From Bacteroidota bacterium (lineage in GTDB: Bacteria; Bacteroidota; Bacteroidia; Flavobacteriales_D; Crocinitomicaceae): 64,000 nucleotides of DNA. Location of the stretch: assembly GCA_030148165.1 (NCBI GenBank), contig JASBTZ010000003.1, positions 1,302,001 through 1,366,000 on the forward strand. The letters run 5' to 3'. A program made the translations under genes and the position numbers. Shown piece after piece: positions 45,928 to 53,707 of the stretch (within the stretch, counting starts at the first letter, position 1; every line of letters begins with the position of its first letter). Below the pieces are notes generated by a model, which was not told the DNA's origin, did not search any database, and saw nothing but the letters and a program-made list of their open reading frames with translations.

Positions 45928-46554
45928 CTAATTTTTCCAGATTTTGTGAGGTGTAGGATCGTTTCCGATATAAATGAGATACATTCCTGTTTCACAATCA
46001 CTCATATCAATCCATTGATTCCCTTTCGAAAATTTCCCTCTCAAGACTACTTTACCAGATAGTTTCGCAACAGTGTAGGTATCAGAGTTAATTACACCTG
46101 TGCGTGGTTTAACTGTTATTGGTCCCGATGTTGGGTTTGGAGCAACTACTGGTGGGTTATCTTCTCCTTTTTCACAGTTGGAATTCTCATCACTATAAGT
46201 TGTCGTCTCATTTTGACTACTAACAAGAACAATTCGATAATAGTTCTTGCCTGTACCCGACAACGTGAAATCCTGAACATTATAGTACGTCTGAACTCCA
46301 GGCCCTCCCATTGGAACGACCTCCTCAACATCCTGCCACGTCAATTGATCATCGCTTCTTTGTAGTACAAACAAAGCTGTATTCTGCTCTGTAGTTGTTT
46401 CCCATTCAATATCCGTGTATTCATCAAAACAACTCGCTGTAAGCTTTGTGAATTCAACTTTGGCTTCCTGACCATTGCTAGTAAATGACACCATTGCTGT
46501 CAATCCAAATACTAAGATTAAAGATCCTAATTTGTTTCCTTTTTCTGTTTTCAT
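45928..46554 (-). CDS. Small secreted protein with T9SS type A sorting domain
   Basis: This 208-residue protein has a signal peptide (LILVFGLTAMVSFTSNGQ). A fibronectin-like domain follows (FTKLTASCFDEYTDIEWETT, FVLQRSDDQLTW, NYYRIVLVSSQ) with a C-terminal type A domain holding VAPNPTSGPITV and ending in GNDPTPHKIWKN. It is a typical small T9SS cargo that binds to other surface proteins. It follows the 844-residue adhesin gene by 28 bases, so the two are likely co-transcribed. Confidence 0.82.
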   Translation of the reverse strand: MKTEKGNKLGSLILVFGLTAMVSFTSNGQEAKVEFTKLTASCFDEYTDIEWETTTEQNTALFVLQRSDDQLTWQDVEEVVPMGGPGVQTYYNVQDFTLSGTGKNYYRIVLVSSQNETTTYSDENSNCEKGEDNPPVVAPNPTSGPITVKPRTGVINSDTYTVAKLSGKVVLRGKFSKGNQWIDMSDCETGMYLIYIGNDPTPHKIWKN

Positions 46555-46581
46555 AATTATTGATTTTATTATTAATTGATA

Positions 46582-49116
46582 CTATTTTATAAGATTTACA
46601 TGTCCTGTTATTCTCTTTCTTATGTTATCCGAAGAACAAGAAATGTATTCGGCTATCCACTGGTATGTTCCGTCCTGGGCAATTGAACCATCGAAATATG
46701 ATCCATTCCAACCCTTACTGATGTCGTATGACTCGAAAAGAATTTCACCCCATCGGTTCATTATGGTCAAATGCCATTCATATAACTCCAAGTCGACAAC
46801 AACATTAAATACATTATTATACTTATCGCCATCAGGAGTAAAGGTGTTTGGAGCAAAGAGGTTAAAAGGTTCAACATAAATCTCTTGAATACTCGTATCT
46901 GAACATCCATGATCTGAAAAAACAACCTGCGTAATGTAATGGCTTCCATCATTCTGATAGGTATAACTTGGGTGTTCATCCGAGCTGTGTGAATTAGGTT
47001 CATTAAAATCATAAAGGAATTCAGTTGCCCCCTGTGCATCACTAAAAATCTGTACTTTGGAATTACATGCATCTATATAATCAGTATCTAAAGTGAATCC
47101 TGCAACCGGTGTTTCTTCAACGTATATAGCATCCTCCTGCAAAACATACAGCGTATCGTAACATGGAGCTGGACCCAAGACATAAAGTGCAACTGAATAA
47201 AATCCAGGAGTCTGATATTCATGCACCGGATTTAATTCAGTTGAAAAACTACCGTCGCCAAAATCCCAGTAAACCGAACTAAATTCATTATTAGAACTCT
47301 CCATTGTGAACGATGAACTCAGCGGTGAACAACCACTGGAATTTTCAATTGAAAAATCTATGGACGCGTTCTCTTCAATGACGAGTGTTGCAGATAAAGT
47401 GGAGTCATGATTACATATTTCAGAATTATAAAGTGTGAGAATTATTGTTTCCTGTCCTTCATCAATTCCGTCCTCATGAGCATCAATGTCAATACTACCA
47501 ATGGTCTGTCCTGCGGGGATAAATATTGAGTCAGATATGAAGGTGAAATCAACTCCATTTAATGCTGTTCCCGAAATCAAATAATAGTAGGTAATGTCTT
47601 TATTTATTTGCTGAGCAGGTTTCGTTATGACAAATTGCCCGTCAATACAAGATTCGTTAATAAGTTTTCCGCCATTGTACGAAATTGACGTGATATCCGG
47701 ATTTAAGCTCCGGTCACTGAATCCGGAAAAATATCCCGCAGCACCTCTTGCTCCCATGCTTGTAGTCATAGAGACATATACATTGTTATCACTTTTAATA
47801 TTTATATCTCCAGTTATACCAGACAATTTGTAAACCTCCCATTCTGTATTTCCGGGAGTCATGATTGCGCTGGAGGAAATCGTATTGTTATTCACCCAAA
47901 CTGTACTGCCTGATTTAGCTATAATATCTATTGAAGCCGTTGCACCGTTAAAGGAATCCGTCTCATGAATAGTTACTTCATTTAATCCACTACACGTAAT
48001 CGGTGGAATAAAATTCATCCCCAAGGTATAAGAAGCGGATGGTGAACCATTCGTAGTTTGGTACACATAAACAGGTAAACTGGTGTTTATGCTCATCAAG
48101 TTATCCGCGTTGAAAAAGTAGGCAGGTACAATAAAGAACTCACCTGACTGAAGTGTTGCTATGGGCGAGGTAGAACCATTAATGAAAACTTCTGTTTCGT
48201 CTTTGTCTGCAATTACGATTACGCGTTCACATTCTTCGGGTAAATAGGAATATCTCTTGGATAGTATGTACTTGGTGCCCGTTAATTCGACTGGCACAAT
48301 TTGATCCATTCCGATATCTCTATACCCAAGGTTATTTACCTGATCAGAACCACCTGTCCAGGAACCAGAATTAACAACAATTGGTCGGGTAGATTCGATT
48401 AACACACCGTTCACTAGAGTATCATTACCATTATTGAATGGCTCATCCAGATGAGTAGCAATGATGTATGACTCATATTTGTTCAATGTGACCACAATAT
48501 CTTCTGAGGTATTACCAACGGTTGGCGTACCATGAAAAATGACTCCTGGTTTTATATCAGAAAAGGTTATGACTGTATTGTCTTCCACAGCCATCACGCT
48601 TATCATATGCGATTTAAAACCAACATCATTTGGTCCGGATTTAGTTGTATACATATGTCCACTCCTAAATCTGGTGCCCAAGGCATGACTACCTTTCGCT
48701 GTTAAAGACATTCCCTGAAGATCAGACGAGTGTCGGATATTTGCAAAAAACGGGAAGTTAGCTTTTGCGATAATTCCATCCGTAACCAAAGGTGTATTTA
48801 ATCCTGTTGAATCAACTATCCCGATACAATTGTATTGGTATCCGAGCCAAATCTTTTTTGGTGTATCCCTGGATATTTGGACATTCATGATTAATGATCC
48901 GTCGCTTTCAACAACATTTACAATAAACGTGTCCATAACATTGGTCGATAAATGAAGATAACTTCTTCCTAAATCTAGCGTGCTATTGGTTCTACTATAG
49001 AATGGTGGTATATAATGGACCGTATCGTATTGAGCGAAAGTATCAATCGATAACAAAATCAAATTTGACACGATCAGTACTCGCAATAAAACCATATTAA
49101 AAAATTCTTTTTTCAT
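46582..49116 (-). CDS. Surface adhesin with IgGFc-binding-like, Calx-beta-like and PKD domains, T9SS type B
   Basis: This 844-residue protein has a signal peptide (VLIVSNLILLSIDTFAQ). An IgGFc-binding-like N-terminal domain lies at about 30-470 (YIIATHLDEPF, RPIVVNSGSWTGG). A Calx-beta-like domain follows near 500-610 (YYLISGTALNGVDFTFISDS), then two PKD domains (VYWDFGDGSFSTELNP and FLYDFNEPNSHSSDEHP). The C-terminal type B sorting domain holds APNTFTPDGDKYNN and MNRWGEILFES. The frame is open to 49224, but the ATG at 49116 gives the signal peptide. It should be an adhesive surface filament; the ligand is unknown. Confidence 0.88.
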   Translation of the reverse strand: MKKEFFNMVLLRVLIVSNLILLSIDTFAQYDTVHYIPPFYSRTNSTLDLGRSYLHLSTNVMDTFIVNVVESDGSLIMNVQISRDTPKKIWLGYQYNCIGIVDSTGLNTPLVTDGIIAKANFPFFANIRHSSDLQGMSLTAKGSHALGTRFRSGHMYTTKSGPNDVGFKSHMISVMAVEDNTVITFSDIKPGVIFHGTPTVGNTSEDIVVTLNKYESYIIATHLDEPFNNGNDTLVNGVLIESTRPIVVNSGSWTGGSDQVNNLGYRDIGMDQIVPVELTGTKYILSKRYSYLPEECERVIVIADKDETEVFINGSTSPIATLQSGEFFIVPAYFFNADNLMSINTSLPVYVYQTTNGSPSASYTLGMNFIPPITCSGLNEVTIHETDSFNGATASIDIIAKSGSTVWVNNNTISSSAIMTPGNTEWEVYKLSGITGDINIKSDNNVYVSMTTSMGARGAAGYFSGFSDRSLNPDITSISYNGGKLINESCIDGQFVITKPAQQINKDITYYYLISGTALNGVDFTFISDSIFIPAGQTIGSIDIDAHEDGIDEGQETIILTLYNSEICNHDSTLSATLVIEENASIDFSIENSSGCSPLSSSFTMESSNNEFSSVYWDFGDGSFSTELNPVHEYQTPGFYSVALYVLGPAPCYDTLYVLQEDAIYVEETPVAGFTLDTDYIDACNSKVQIFSDAQGATEFLYDFNEPNSHSSDEHPSYTYQNDGSHYITQVVFSDHGCSDTSIQEIYVEPFNLFAPNTFTPDGDKYNNVFNVVVDLELYEWHLTIMNRWGEILFESYDISKGWNGSYFDGSIAQDGTYQWIAEYISCSSDNIRKRITGHVNLIK

Positions 49117-49263
49117 AGCGTCTGTTATTAAACTAGAGCTAATGTAAAGTTGTATCAGGTGCTTTTTTAGTACCTTCTTCCGTAAGTCGGATCTCAAATT
49201 CCCAACGTTACAATCGCAAGTCATTCTTACCAGATTTGAAACCGATATCGAAAGCAGAAATAG

Positions 49264-49296
49264 AAAAAATCCCTTCCGAAATGGAAGGGATTTTTT
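49264..49296 (-). terminator. Strong terminator
   Basis: AAAAAATCCCTTCC (49264-49277) and GGAAGGGATTTTTT (49283-49296) pair perfectly over 14 bases around GAAAT. It can act in both directions and probably ends the transcript from the gene at 49394. Confidence 0.92.
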
Positions 49297-49327
49297 ACTT
49301 GAATGACTATTATCAGGGTGAAGTAGA

Positions 49328-49389
49328 ACAGAGAGGTGCCTTCAATTGATCAACAAGGCATTTGATGGATCACCCGGCAACCTCTCTGT
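49328..49389 (-). repeat. Long inverted repeat after a small secreted protein gene
   Basis: ACAGAGAGGT (49328-49337) and ACCTCTCTGT (49380-49389) are perfect complements, extended by GCC and GGC with one bulged A, around a 35-base loop. It begins 4 bases after the stop codon of the gene at 49394 and precedes the terminator by about 30 bases, so it would sit in that gene's 3' untranslated region. Confidence 0.6.
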
Positions 49390-49393
49390 ATCG

Positions 49394-49855
49394 CTACCAT
49401 ACCGCTATTACATCTTCTGGAACTTCACAAAGTTCATTTGTTTCACTGTTATAGTCCCATTGTTTCAAGACTTGTGCTGTCGCAGTTATGCGATAAAGGG
49501 TGTATTTAAAGTCGCGACAAGGAACGTCCTTATCTACAATAGAATACCAAATCGGTTGATTAATATTATTCTTATGGCCAAATTTTAAATCGACAGATTC
49601 AAACTCGCCATTTGCATATTCACGAACCAAGGAATAAACCGACGACTCTTCTTCGTTCTGAATTAGGATTTTGAAGTAGTTTCTATCAGAAATCGAACGT
49701 GCTGATATTTCAATTATCTTCTCAGTTAAGGAAGAATCATTTTCCAGTATAAGATCATTATTACTTACAACAGGAACGGACATAAAAAAAATTGATGCAA
49801 ATGCTTGAGAAACACCTACTATCAAAGTCAAATAAATAAGAAATGCTTTAATCAT
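49394..49855 (-). CDS. Small exported protein of unknown function
   Basis: This 153-residue protein has a signal peptide (FLIYLTLIVGVSQAFA). The mature part is a mix of strands (YFKILIQNEEESSVYSLVRE and KYTLYRITATAQVLKQWDY) without a recognised family. It lacks a T9SS sorting domain, so it should stay in the periplasm or outer membrane. It is divergent from the 101-residue protein gene at 50195, with a 339-base gap between, and its 3' region has a large hairpin and a strong terminator. Confidence 0.75.
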   Translation of the reverse strand: MIKAFLIYLTLIVGVSQAFASIFFMSVPVVSNNDLILENDSSLTEKIIEISARSISDRNYFKILIQNEEESSVYSLVREYANGEFESVDLKFGHKNNINQPIWYSIVDKDVPCRDFKYTLYRITATAQVLKQWDYNSETNELCEVPEDVIAVW

Positions 49856-50194
49856 GGCTGCTAAATTTTAATGTTAATAATTAAATCTAGTGCATGATTA
49901 AGGGCTAGCCATGCTAAACTTTCCAATCGCTAAAGAAATCTTTCCGAACGGGCATATGGCCTGGTTCGATAAAAGGTAGAATGTTTCATTACTTCTTTGT
50001 ACGTATTTATACTAGTTCTTATAGGTGTTTATACGGATATTGTAATATGGACTCATTCTAGACAGAGCTATAAGTCTTATTTTTCAACGAGTTAGAAAAT
50101 ACACCCCAAAGCCTAGCTGTAGAAATAATAAGTCAAGTGAAATATATTCCTTAAATTTTCTGTTTAGTACTACTAATTATTTAAAAACAACATT
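49856..50194. promoter_or_regulatory. Divergent intergenic region with a direct repeat
   Basis: This 339-base region separates two divergent genes. It holds no frame worth calling. GTATTTATAC at 50003-50012 and GTGTTTATAC at 50025-50034 differ at one base and start 22 bases apart, about two helical turns. They lie about 160 bases before the 101-residue protein gene and could bind a dimeric regulator. Confidence 0.4.
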
Positions 50195-50500
50195 ATGGCA
50201 TTTGATGGAAATGAAGGCGAAATAATAGATCTTCGTACCGCAGGTACGTGGACCAGCAATTATCAAGAACAAAATGAAGGTGGAGTAAAAGCTCACTTCT
50301 ATGGTAAAAACAAGTTAAACCAGATCCTGAATCAAACAGGGTGTGTGGGTATTCGTATCTACAGAGCAATTGACGATGTAGGAGCGGATGTACTGGTGCT
50401 CGTGGGTGTTGACGGTGAGGAAAACAACATGGAAGGTGGAGTGATTCTTGAAAATGGTACTCCTTGTCCACCTCGTTGCGGAACCAGCAGTTCTTTGTAA
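50195..50500 (+). CDS. Conserved-looking small cytoplasmic protein of unknown function (101 residues)
   Basis: This 101-residue protein has no signal peptide and no membrane segment. It has VKAHFYGKNKLNQILNQTGC near residues 31-50, a VGIRIYRAIDDVGADVLVLV strand region near 51-70, and a C-terminus with three cysteines in total and CPPRCG near 91-96. I recall similar proteins of unknown function in other Bacteroidota, but cannot check this. It is the first gene of a tight run with a multi-helix membrane protein, a NarL-type kinase and its regulator, so it may be their input or regulator. Confidence 0.75.
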   Translation: MAFDGNEGEIIDLRTAGTWTSNYQEQNEGGVKAHFYGKNKLNQILNQTGCVGIRIYRAIDDVGADVLVLVGVDGEENNMEGGVILENGTPCPPRCGTSSSL

Positions 50501-50509
50501 TTTTAATAC

Positions 50510-51154
50510 ATGCAACTATGGGTCTATGATATTCTCTTATTAATATCGTGGATATTCTACGCAGTAGCAATTACATCACTATTAGTATTAAAAAGCAAAA
50601 GTTTAGTCGGTTCGACTTTACTTTTGCTTATTTTTTTAGCGATTGGTCTTATAGTCGATATAACAAACATTTTGTTAATTGAGAATGGAATTGGAACAAA
50701 TGTTCCGGTAATATTATACCCCATACTTATAGCACCTGTTTTATCCGGAATTTATTCCAGGGAGTTGCAGATACCATTCATCAAACCTGTTTTGCTTATT
50801 TTAACGGGCGGATTTTTAGTAGTTGCGATAGTTGATTTTATTAGAACATTTGATTTAATAATGATTAACAATTTCTATATATACGTGGAAATAACGATTC
50901 TGATATTATCAATTGTTTATTTCTTTGTTGAGTTTGTCCGAATGAAAATACCAGACTTAACAAAGCACTTCTTCTTTTGGATCAACTCTGCGCTCATGAT
51001 CTATTTCGGTTCGAGTTTCTTTCTTTTTCTATTTGAAAGTATAATCAGATCAGATGATTATCTCTTTAATTATACCTGGCCAATTCAACTGATTTCGACA
51101 ATAATTATGAATTTGGTAATAATAGTAGGAACATGGAAGACGCGACAAGTATAA
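50510..51154 (+). CDS. Seven-helix membrane protein beside a NarL-type kinase
   Basis: This 214-residue protein has about seven hydrophobic segments with short loops (for example ILLLISWIFYAVAITSLLVL and LILTGGFLVVAIVDFI) and almost nothing else. The layout suggests a membrane sensor or transporter-like module without a catalytic motif. It starts 9 bases after the 101-residue protein gene, and its last 22 bases overlap the start of the kinase gene, so translation is coupled. The kinase has only one membrane helix and no sensor domain, so this protein may be its sensor partner. Confidence 0.85.
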   Translation: MQLWVYDILLLISWIFYAVAITSLLVLKSKSLVGSTLLLLIFLAIGLIVDITNILLIENGIGTNVPVILYPILIAPVLSGIYSRELQIPFIKPVLLILTGGFLVVAIVDFIRTFDLIMINNFYIYVEITILILSIVYFFVEFVRMKIPDLTKHFFFWINSALMIYFGSSFFLFLFESIIRSDDYLFNYTWPIQLISTIIMNLVIIVGTWKTRQV

Positions 51155-51927
51155 TTCTGCTTGTAATATCAGGCAGCGCTATGATGTTTATCCTTATTTT
51201 GGCAATTATTCTGTTTGTGGTAATTTACAATAGACGTATACGGGAAAGAGAGGCGGAGCACTTGATGACCCTGAAAAGCAAGGAAGTTGAGATGTTGAAA
51301 GCGGTCATTAACGCCGAAGAAACGGAACGCGAAAAACTCGCTGGTAATTTACATGACGAAGTAGGTCCACTTTTATCTGCTCTAAAATTTCGTGTTACTA
51401 AATATCAAAGAGATTTGAGTAAAAACGATTTTGACATTGAACTACTGGAAGCTGAGAAAGACAGAATCGATGATATCATGCAAAACATTCGAACTGTAAG
51501 TCATAATTTAACACCTCAATTCGTCCTAAAGTTTGGAATCGTTGAAGCATTACGAAATTATATCGGTAGCATGAATGAATCAGGTTATCGATTTGAAAGC
51601 TCGGTTAAGGACCCTGAAAGTATTTCAAAACAAATTCAAACCAACATCTATCGAATTACGCTTGAACTGATTAGTAACTTAATTAAGTACGACAAGCCCG
51701 GTTCACTGACATTATCATTAATTAAGTTTGAAAGAAAGATACTGATAGACATAACGCATGACGGAAATGGAATTGATCAAGATGAATTTGATCGATTTGC
51801 AGATGAATCTAAAGGTCTTGGACTTGATTCCATTAAATCCAGATTATTACTGATAAATGGAGGGATAAAATTTTCGAGAAACGAAAGTGAAAATGCTAGA
51901 ATAGAACTCACTATTCCAACTGAATAA
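51133..51927 (+). CDS. NarL-type sensor histidine kinase (HisKA_3)
   Basis: This 264-residue protein has one membrane helix at about 8-33, a coiled-coil linker, the HisKA_3 phospho-acceptor His74 in EREKLAGNLHDEVGPLLSAL, and an ATPase domain with a LELISNLIKYDKPG N-box near 177-190, DGNGI and SKGLGLDSIKSRL. It has no extracytoplasmic sensor domain, so the signal probably comes from the overlapping seven-helix protein. It ends 2 bases before the response regulator gene. Confidence 0.95.
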   Translation: MEDATSIILLVISGSAMMFILILAIILFVVIYNRRIREREAEHLMTLKSKEVEMLKAVINAEETEREKLAGNLHDEVGPLLSALKFRVTKYQRDLSKNDFDIELLEAEKDRIDDIMQNIRTVSHNLTPQFVLKFGIVEALRNYIGSMNESGYRFESSVKDPESISKQIQTNIYRITLELISNLIKYDKPGSLTLSLIKFERKILIDITHDGNGIDQDEFDRFADESKGLGLDSIKSRLLLINGGIKFSRNESENARIELTIPTE

Positions 51928-51929
51928 AC

Positions 51930-52604
51930 ATGAAGAAAAAAATTACTATAGGGGTTGCAGAAGATCATTATTTAGTCAGACAAGGCATGGTAATGTTGCT
52001 CCAAGACGAAGAAGAATTGGAGGTATTATTCGACGTTTCAAATGGAGAAGAATTGTTGGAATGTTTAAAAAGTAAAAAGGTCGATATAATCCTCATGGAT
52101 CTTGATATGCCGGTTCTAAACGGTCAACAAACTCTAAAAATAATTAGAAAAAAATACCCTGCAATTAAGGTAATCATGGTGAGCATGTATTATTCAGATG
52201 AATTTATTTCACAGTGCATACAAAGTGGTGCCCGTGGTTACTTACCTAAGAATTGCAGCATAGAAAGGGTCGTTGATGCAATTTACGCTGTCCATGAACA
52301 AGGTTATTATTTTGACGATAAAGTATCTAAAGCTTTGCTTGTTAAAATTGTAGAGGACAAAGAATTTAATCCCACTTTTAGCTCTGATGTACTCAGCAGC
52401 AGAGAGAAAGAAATATTAGAACTCATTTGTCAAGAGAAAACTAATAATGAAATTGCAGATTTGCTCTGTATTTCAAACAGAACAGTAGAGGCGCACAGAC
52501 AGAATATACTCAAGAAAACAAACGCAAAAAATACAGCTGGAGTTGTGATTTATGCAATAAAAAATGGTTTATATCATATTCCTCCGTCAGGAATTTTAGA
52601 ATAA
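51930..52604 (+). CDS. NarL/LuxR-family response regulator
   Basis: This 224-residue protein has a receiver domain with phospho-acceptor Asp57 (IILMDLDMPVLNG), a switch Ser in VIMVSMYYSD and a Lys in YLPKNC, followed by a LuxR-type helix-turn-helix at about 150-215 (LSSREKEILELICQ, NNEIADLLCISNRTVEAHRQ). It is the DNA-binding partner of the NarL-type kinase two bases upstream. Its target is unknown; the 22-base-spaced direct repeat upstream of the operon is one candidate. Confidence 0.96.
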   Translation: MKKKITIGVAEDHYLVRQGMVMLLQDEEELEVLFDVSNGEELLECLKSKKVDIILMDLDMPVLNGQQTLKIIRKKYPAIKVIMVSMYYSDEFISQCIQSGARGYLPKNCSIERVVDAIYAVHEQGYYFDDKVSKALLVKIVEDKEFNPTFSSDVLSSREKEILELICQEKTNNEIADLLCISNRTVEAHRQNILKKTNAKNTAGVVIYAIKNGLYHIPPSGILE

Positions 52605-52607
52605 AAC

Positions 52608-53465
52608 TTATTTTGACGAAAAATAAAATTCTACCTCCACCCTACGGTTTGTCTTTCTGTCTGATTCTGATGCTTCGGGATAAATGATAGGACTGGTATT
52701 ACCATATCCGCTGAATTTTAATCGGGATTTATTTATTCCGTTTTCAACAAGAAACTTATAGATAACTTTTGCTCTTTTCTTACTGAAATGCTGGCGGTTT
52801 TCACAGCATACATGCCCCATAATATGAGCAGATAATTCGGGCTCACTTTCTAATATTCGAAGTAATTTTTTCAGCTCTTCTTCCTGACCCGATTTAATAT
52901 TAAATGTTCCAGCTTCAAACTCAATATTTAGCACTAATGGTCGTGCATATAGGCCAGGTGACTGACTCTGAGAACGTTCATCCTTTTTATAATCGATCAC
53001 TTCTTTTGTTGAACTGGGTTCACGTGCTATGTTCGCTACCTGCAACTCTTCAACTTTATGACTCACGACATTGGCTTGATTATTTATTTCAATGATATAA
53101 TAATATAAATCAACCCTGTTCCAGTTAACTGGTTTAAAATTCAATTTGTTAATCTGATTCCCCCAACATCGTACAGCTGGTTGCTCACTGGCCATTGATA
53201 TTAATTCTTCTATCATCTCGACTCTCTTAGCACAGATTTCAAATGCTAAATTTTCGTCTCCGATTTCAGCGAATGAATTGATCTCGATGATCTGAATTTC
53301 ATACTTAAAAGGATCGCGATACTTCTTGCAAAACTGCTCGAGGTCCCTTGTGGATGAATCTGAAATTGACAGGGAGGTATCACTAAAATAAATAGAAATA
53401 CGCTCTACCTTGGCTTGCGTTGTAAATCCTATCAGGATCAAACATAGAAACAGTGTTGCCTTCAT
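52608..53465 (-). CDS. Exported protein with OmpA-type peptidoglycan-binding domain
   Basis: This 285-residue protein has a signal peptide (ATLFLCLILIGFTTQA). A first domain of about 150 residues has an RISIYFSDTSLSISDSSTRD segment that resembles a degenerate OmpA-like domain. The C-terminal OmpA domain (residues 175-285) has EFEAGTFNIKSGQEEELKKL, SAHIMGHVC, SKKRAKVIYKFLVENGI and GYGNTSPI, with the usual final TNRRVEVEFY. It binds peptidoglycan in the periplasm and may hold an outer-membrane complex. It converges on the response regulator gene with 3 bases between. Confidence 0.88.
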   Translation of the reverse strand: MKATLFLCLILIGFTTQAKVERISIYFSDTSLSISDSSTRDLEQFCKKYRDPFKYEIQIIEINSFAEIGDENLAFEICAKRVEMIEELISMASEQPAVRCWGNQINKLNFKPVNWNRVDLYYYIIEINNQANVVSHKVEELQVANIAREPSSTKEVIDYKKDERSQSQSPGLYARPLVLNIEFEAGTFNIKSGQEEELKKLLRILESEPELSAHIMGHVCCENRQHFSKKRAKVIYKFLVENGINKSRLKFSGYGNTSPIIYPEASESDRKTNRRVEVEFYFSSK

Positions 53466-53617
53466 AATAATCCAAATAACGGATATCCTATTAATTGAAT
53501 GGCCTTACTTTTACCCAACGTCAGGTATGATTTTCCCAAAGTATAATTCGAAACATATCTTATACTCTGAGCCCGTAATTATTCGTGTTGATTAGAGTCG
53601 AGAACAGTTTAGAACGG

Positions 53618-53647
53618 TTGGAAGTTCGGAATGTTCGTTTGGAAGTT
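53618..53647 (+). promoter_or_regulatory. Direct repeat with 21-base spacing before the subtilisin-adhesin gene
   Basis: TTGGAAGTT occurs at 53618-53626 and again at 53639-53647, starts 21 bases apart. It lies about 60-90 bases before the ATG at 53708. Its position inside the longer open frame supports the downstream start. Confidence 0.4.
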
Positions 53648-53707
53648 ACTGCTCATTTATCCCACGACACCGCCGTAGTTTGGTCACGGAAATTAATTCA
53701 AAAATTA

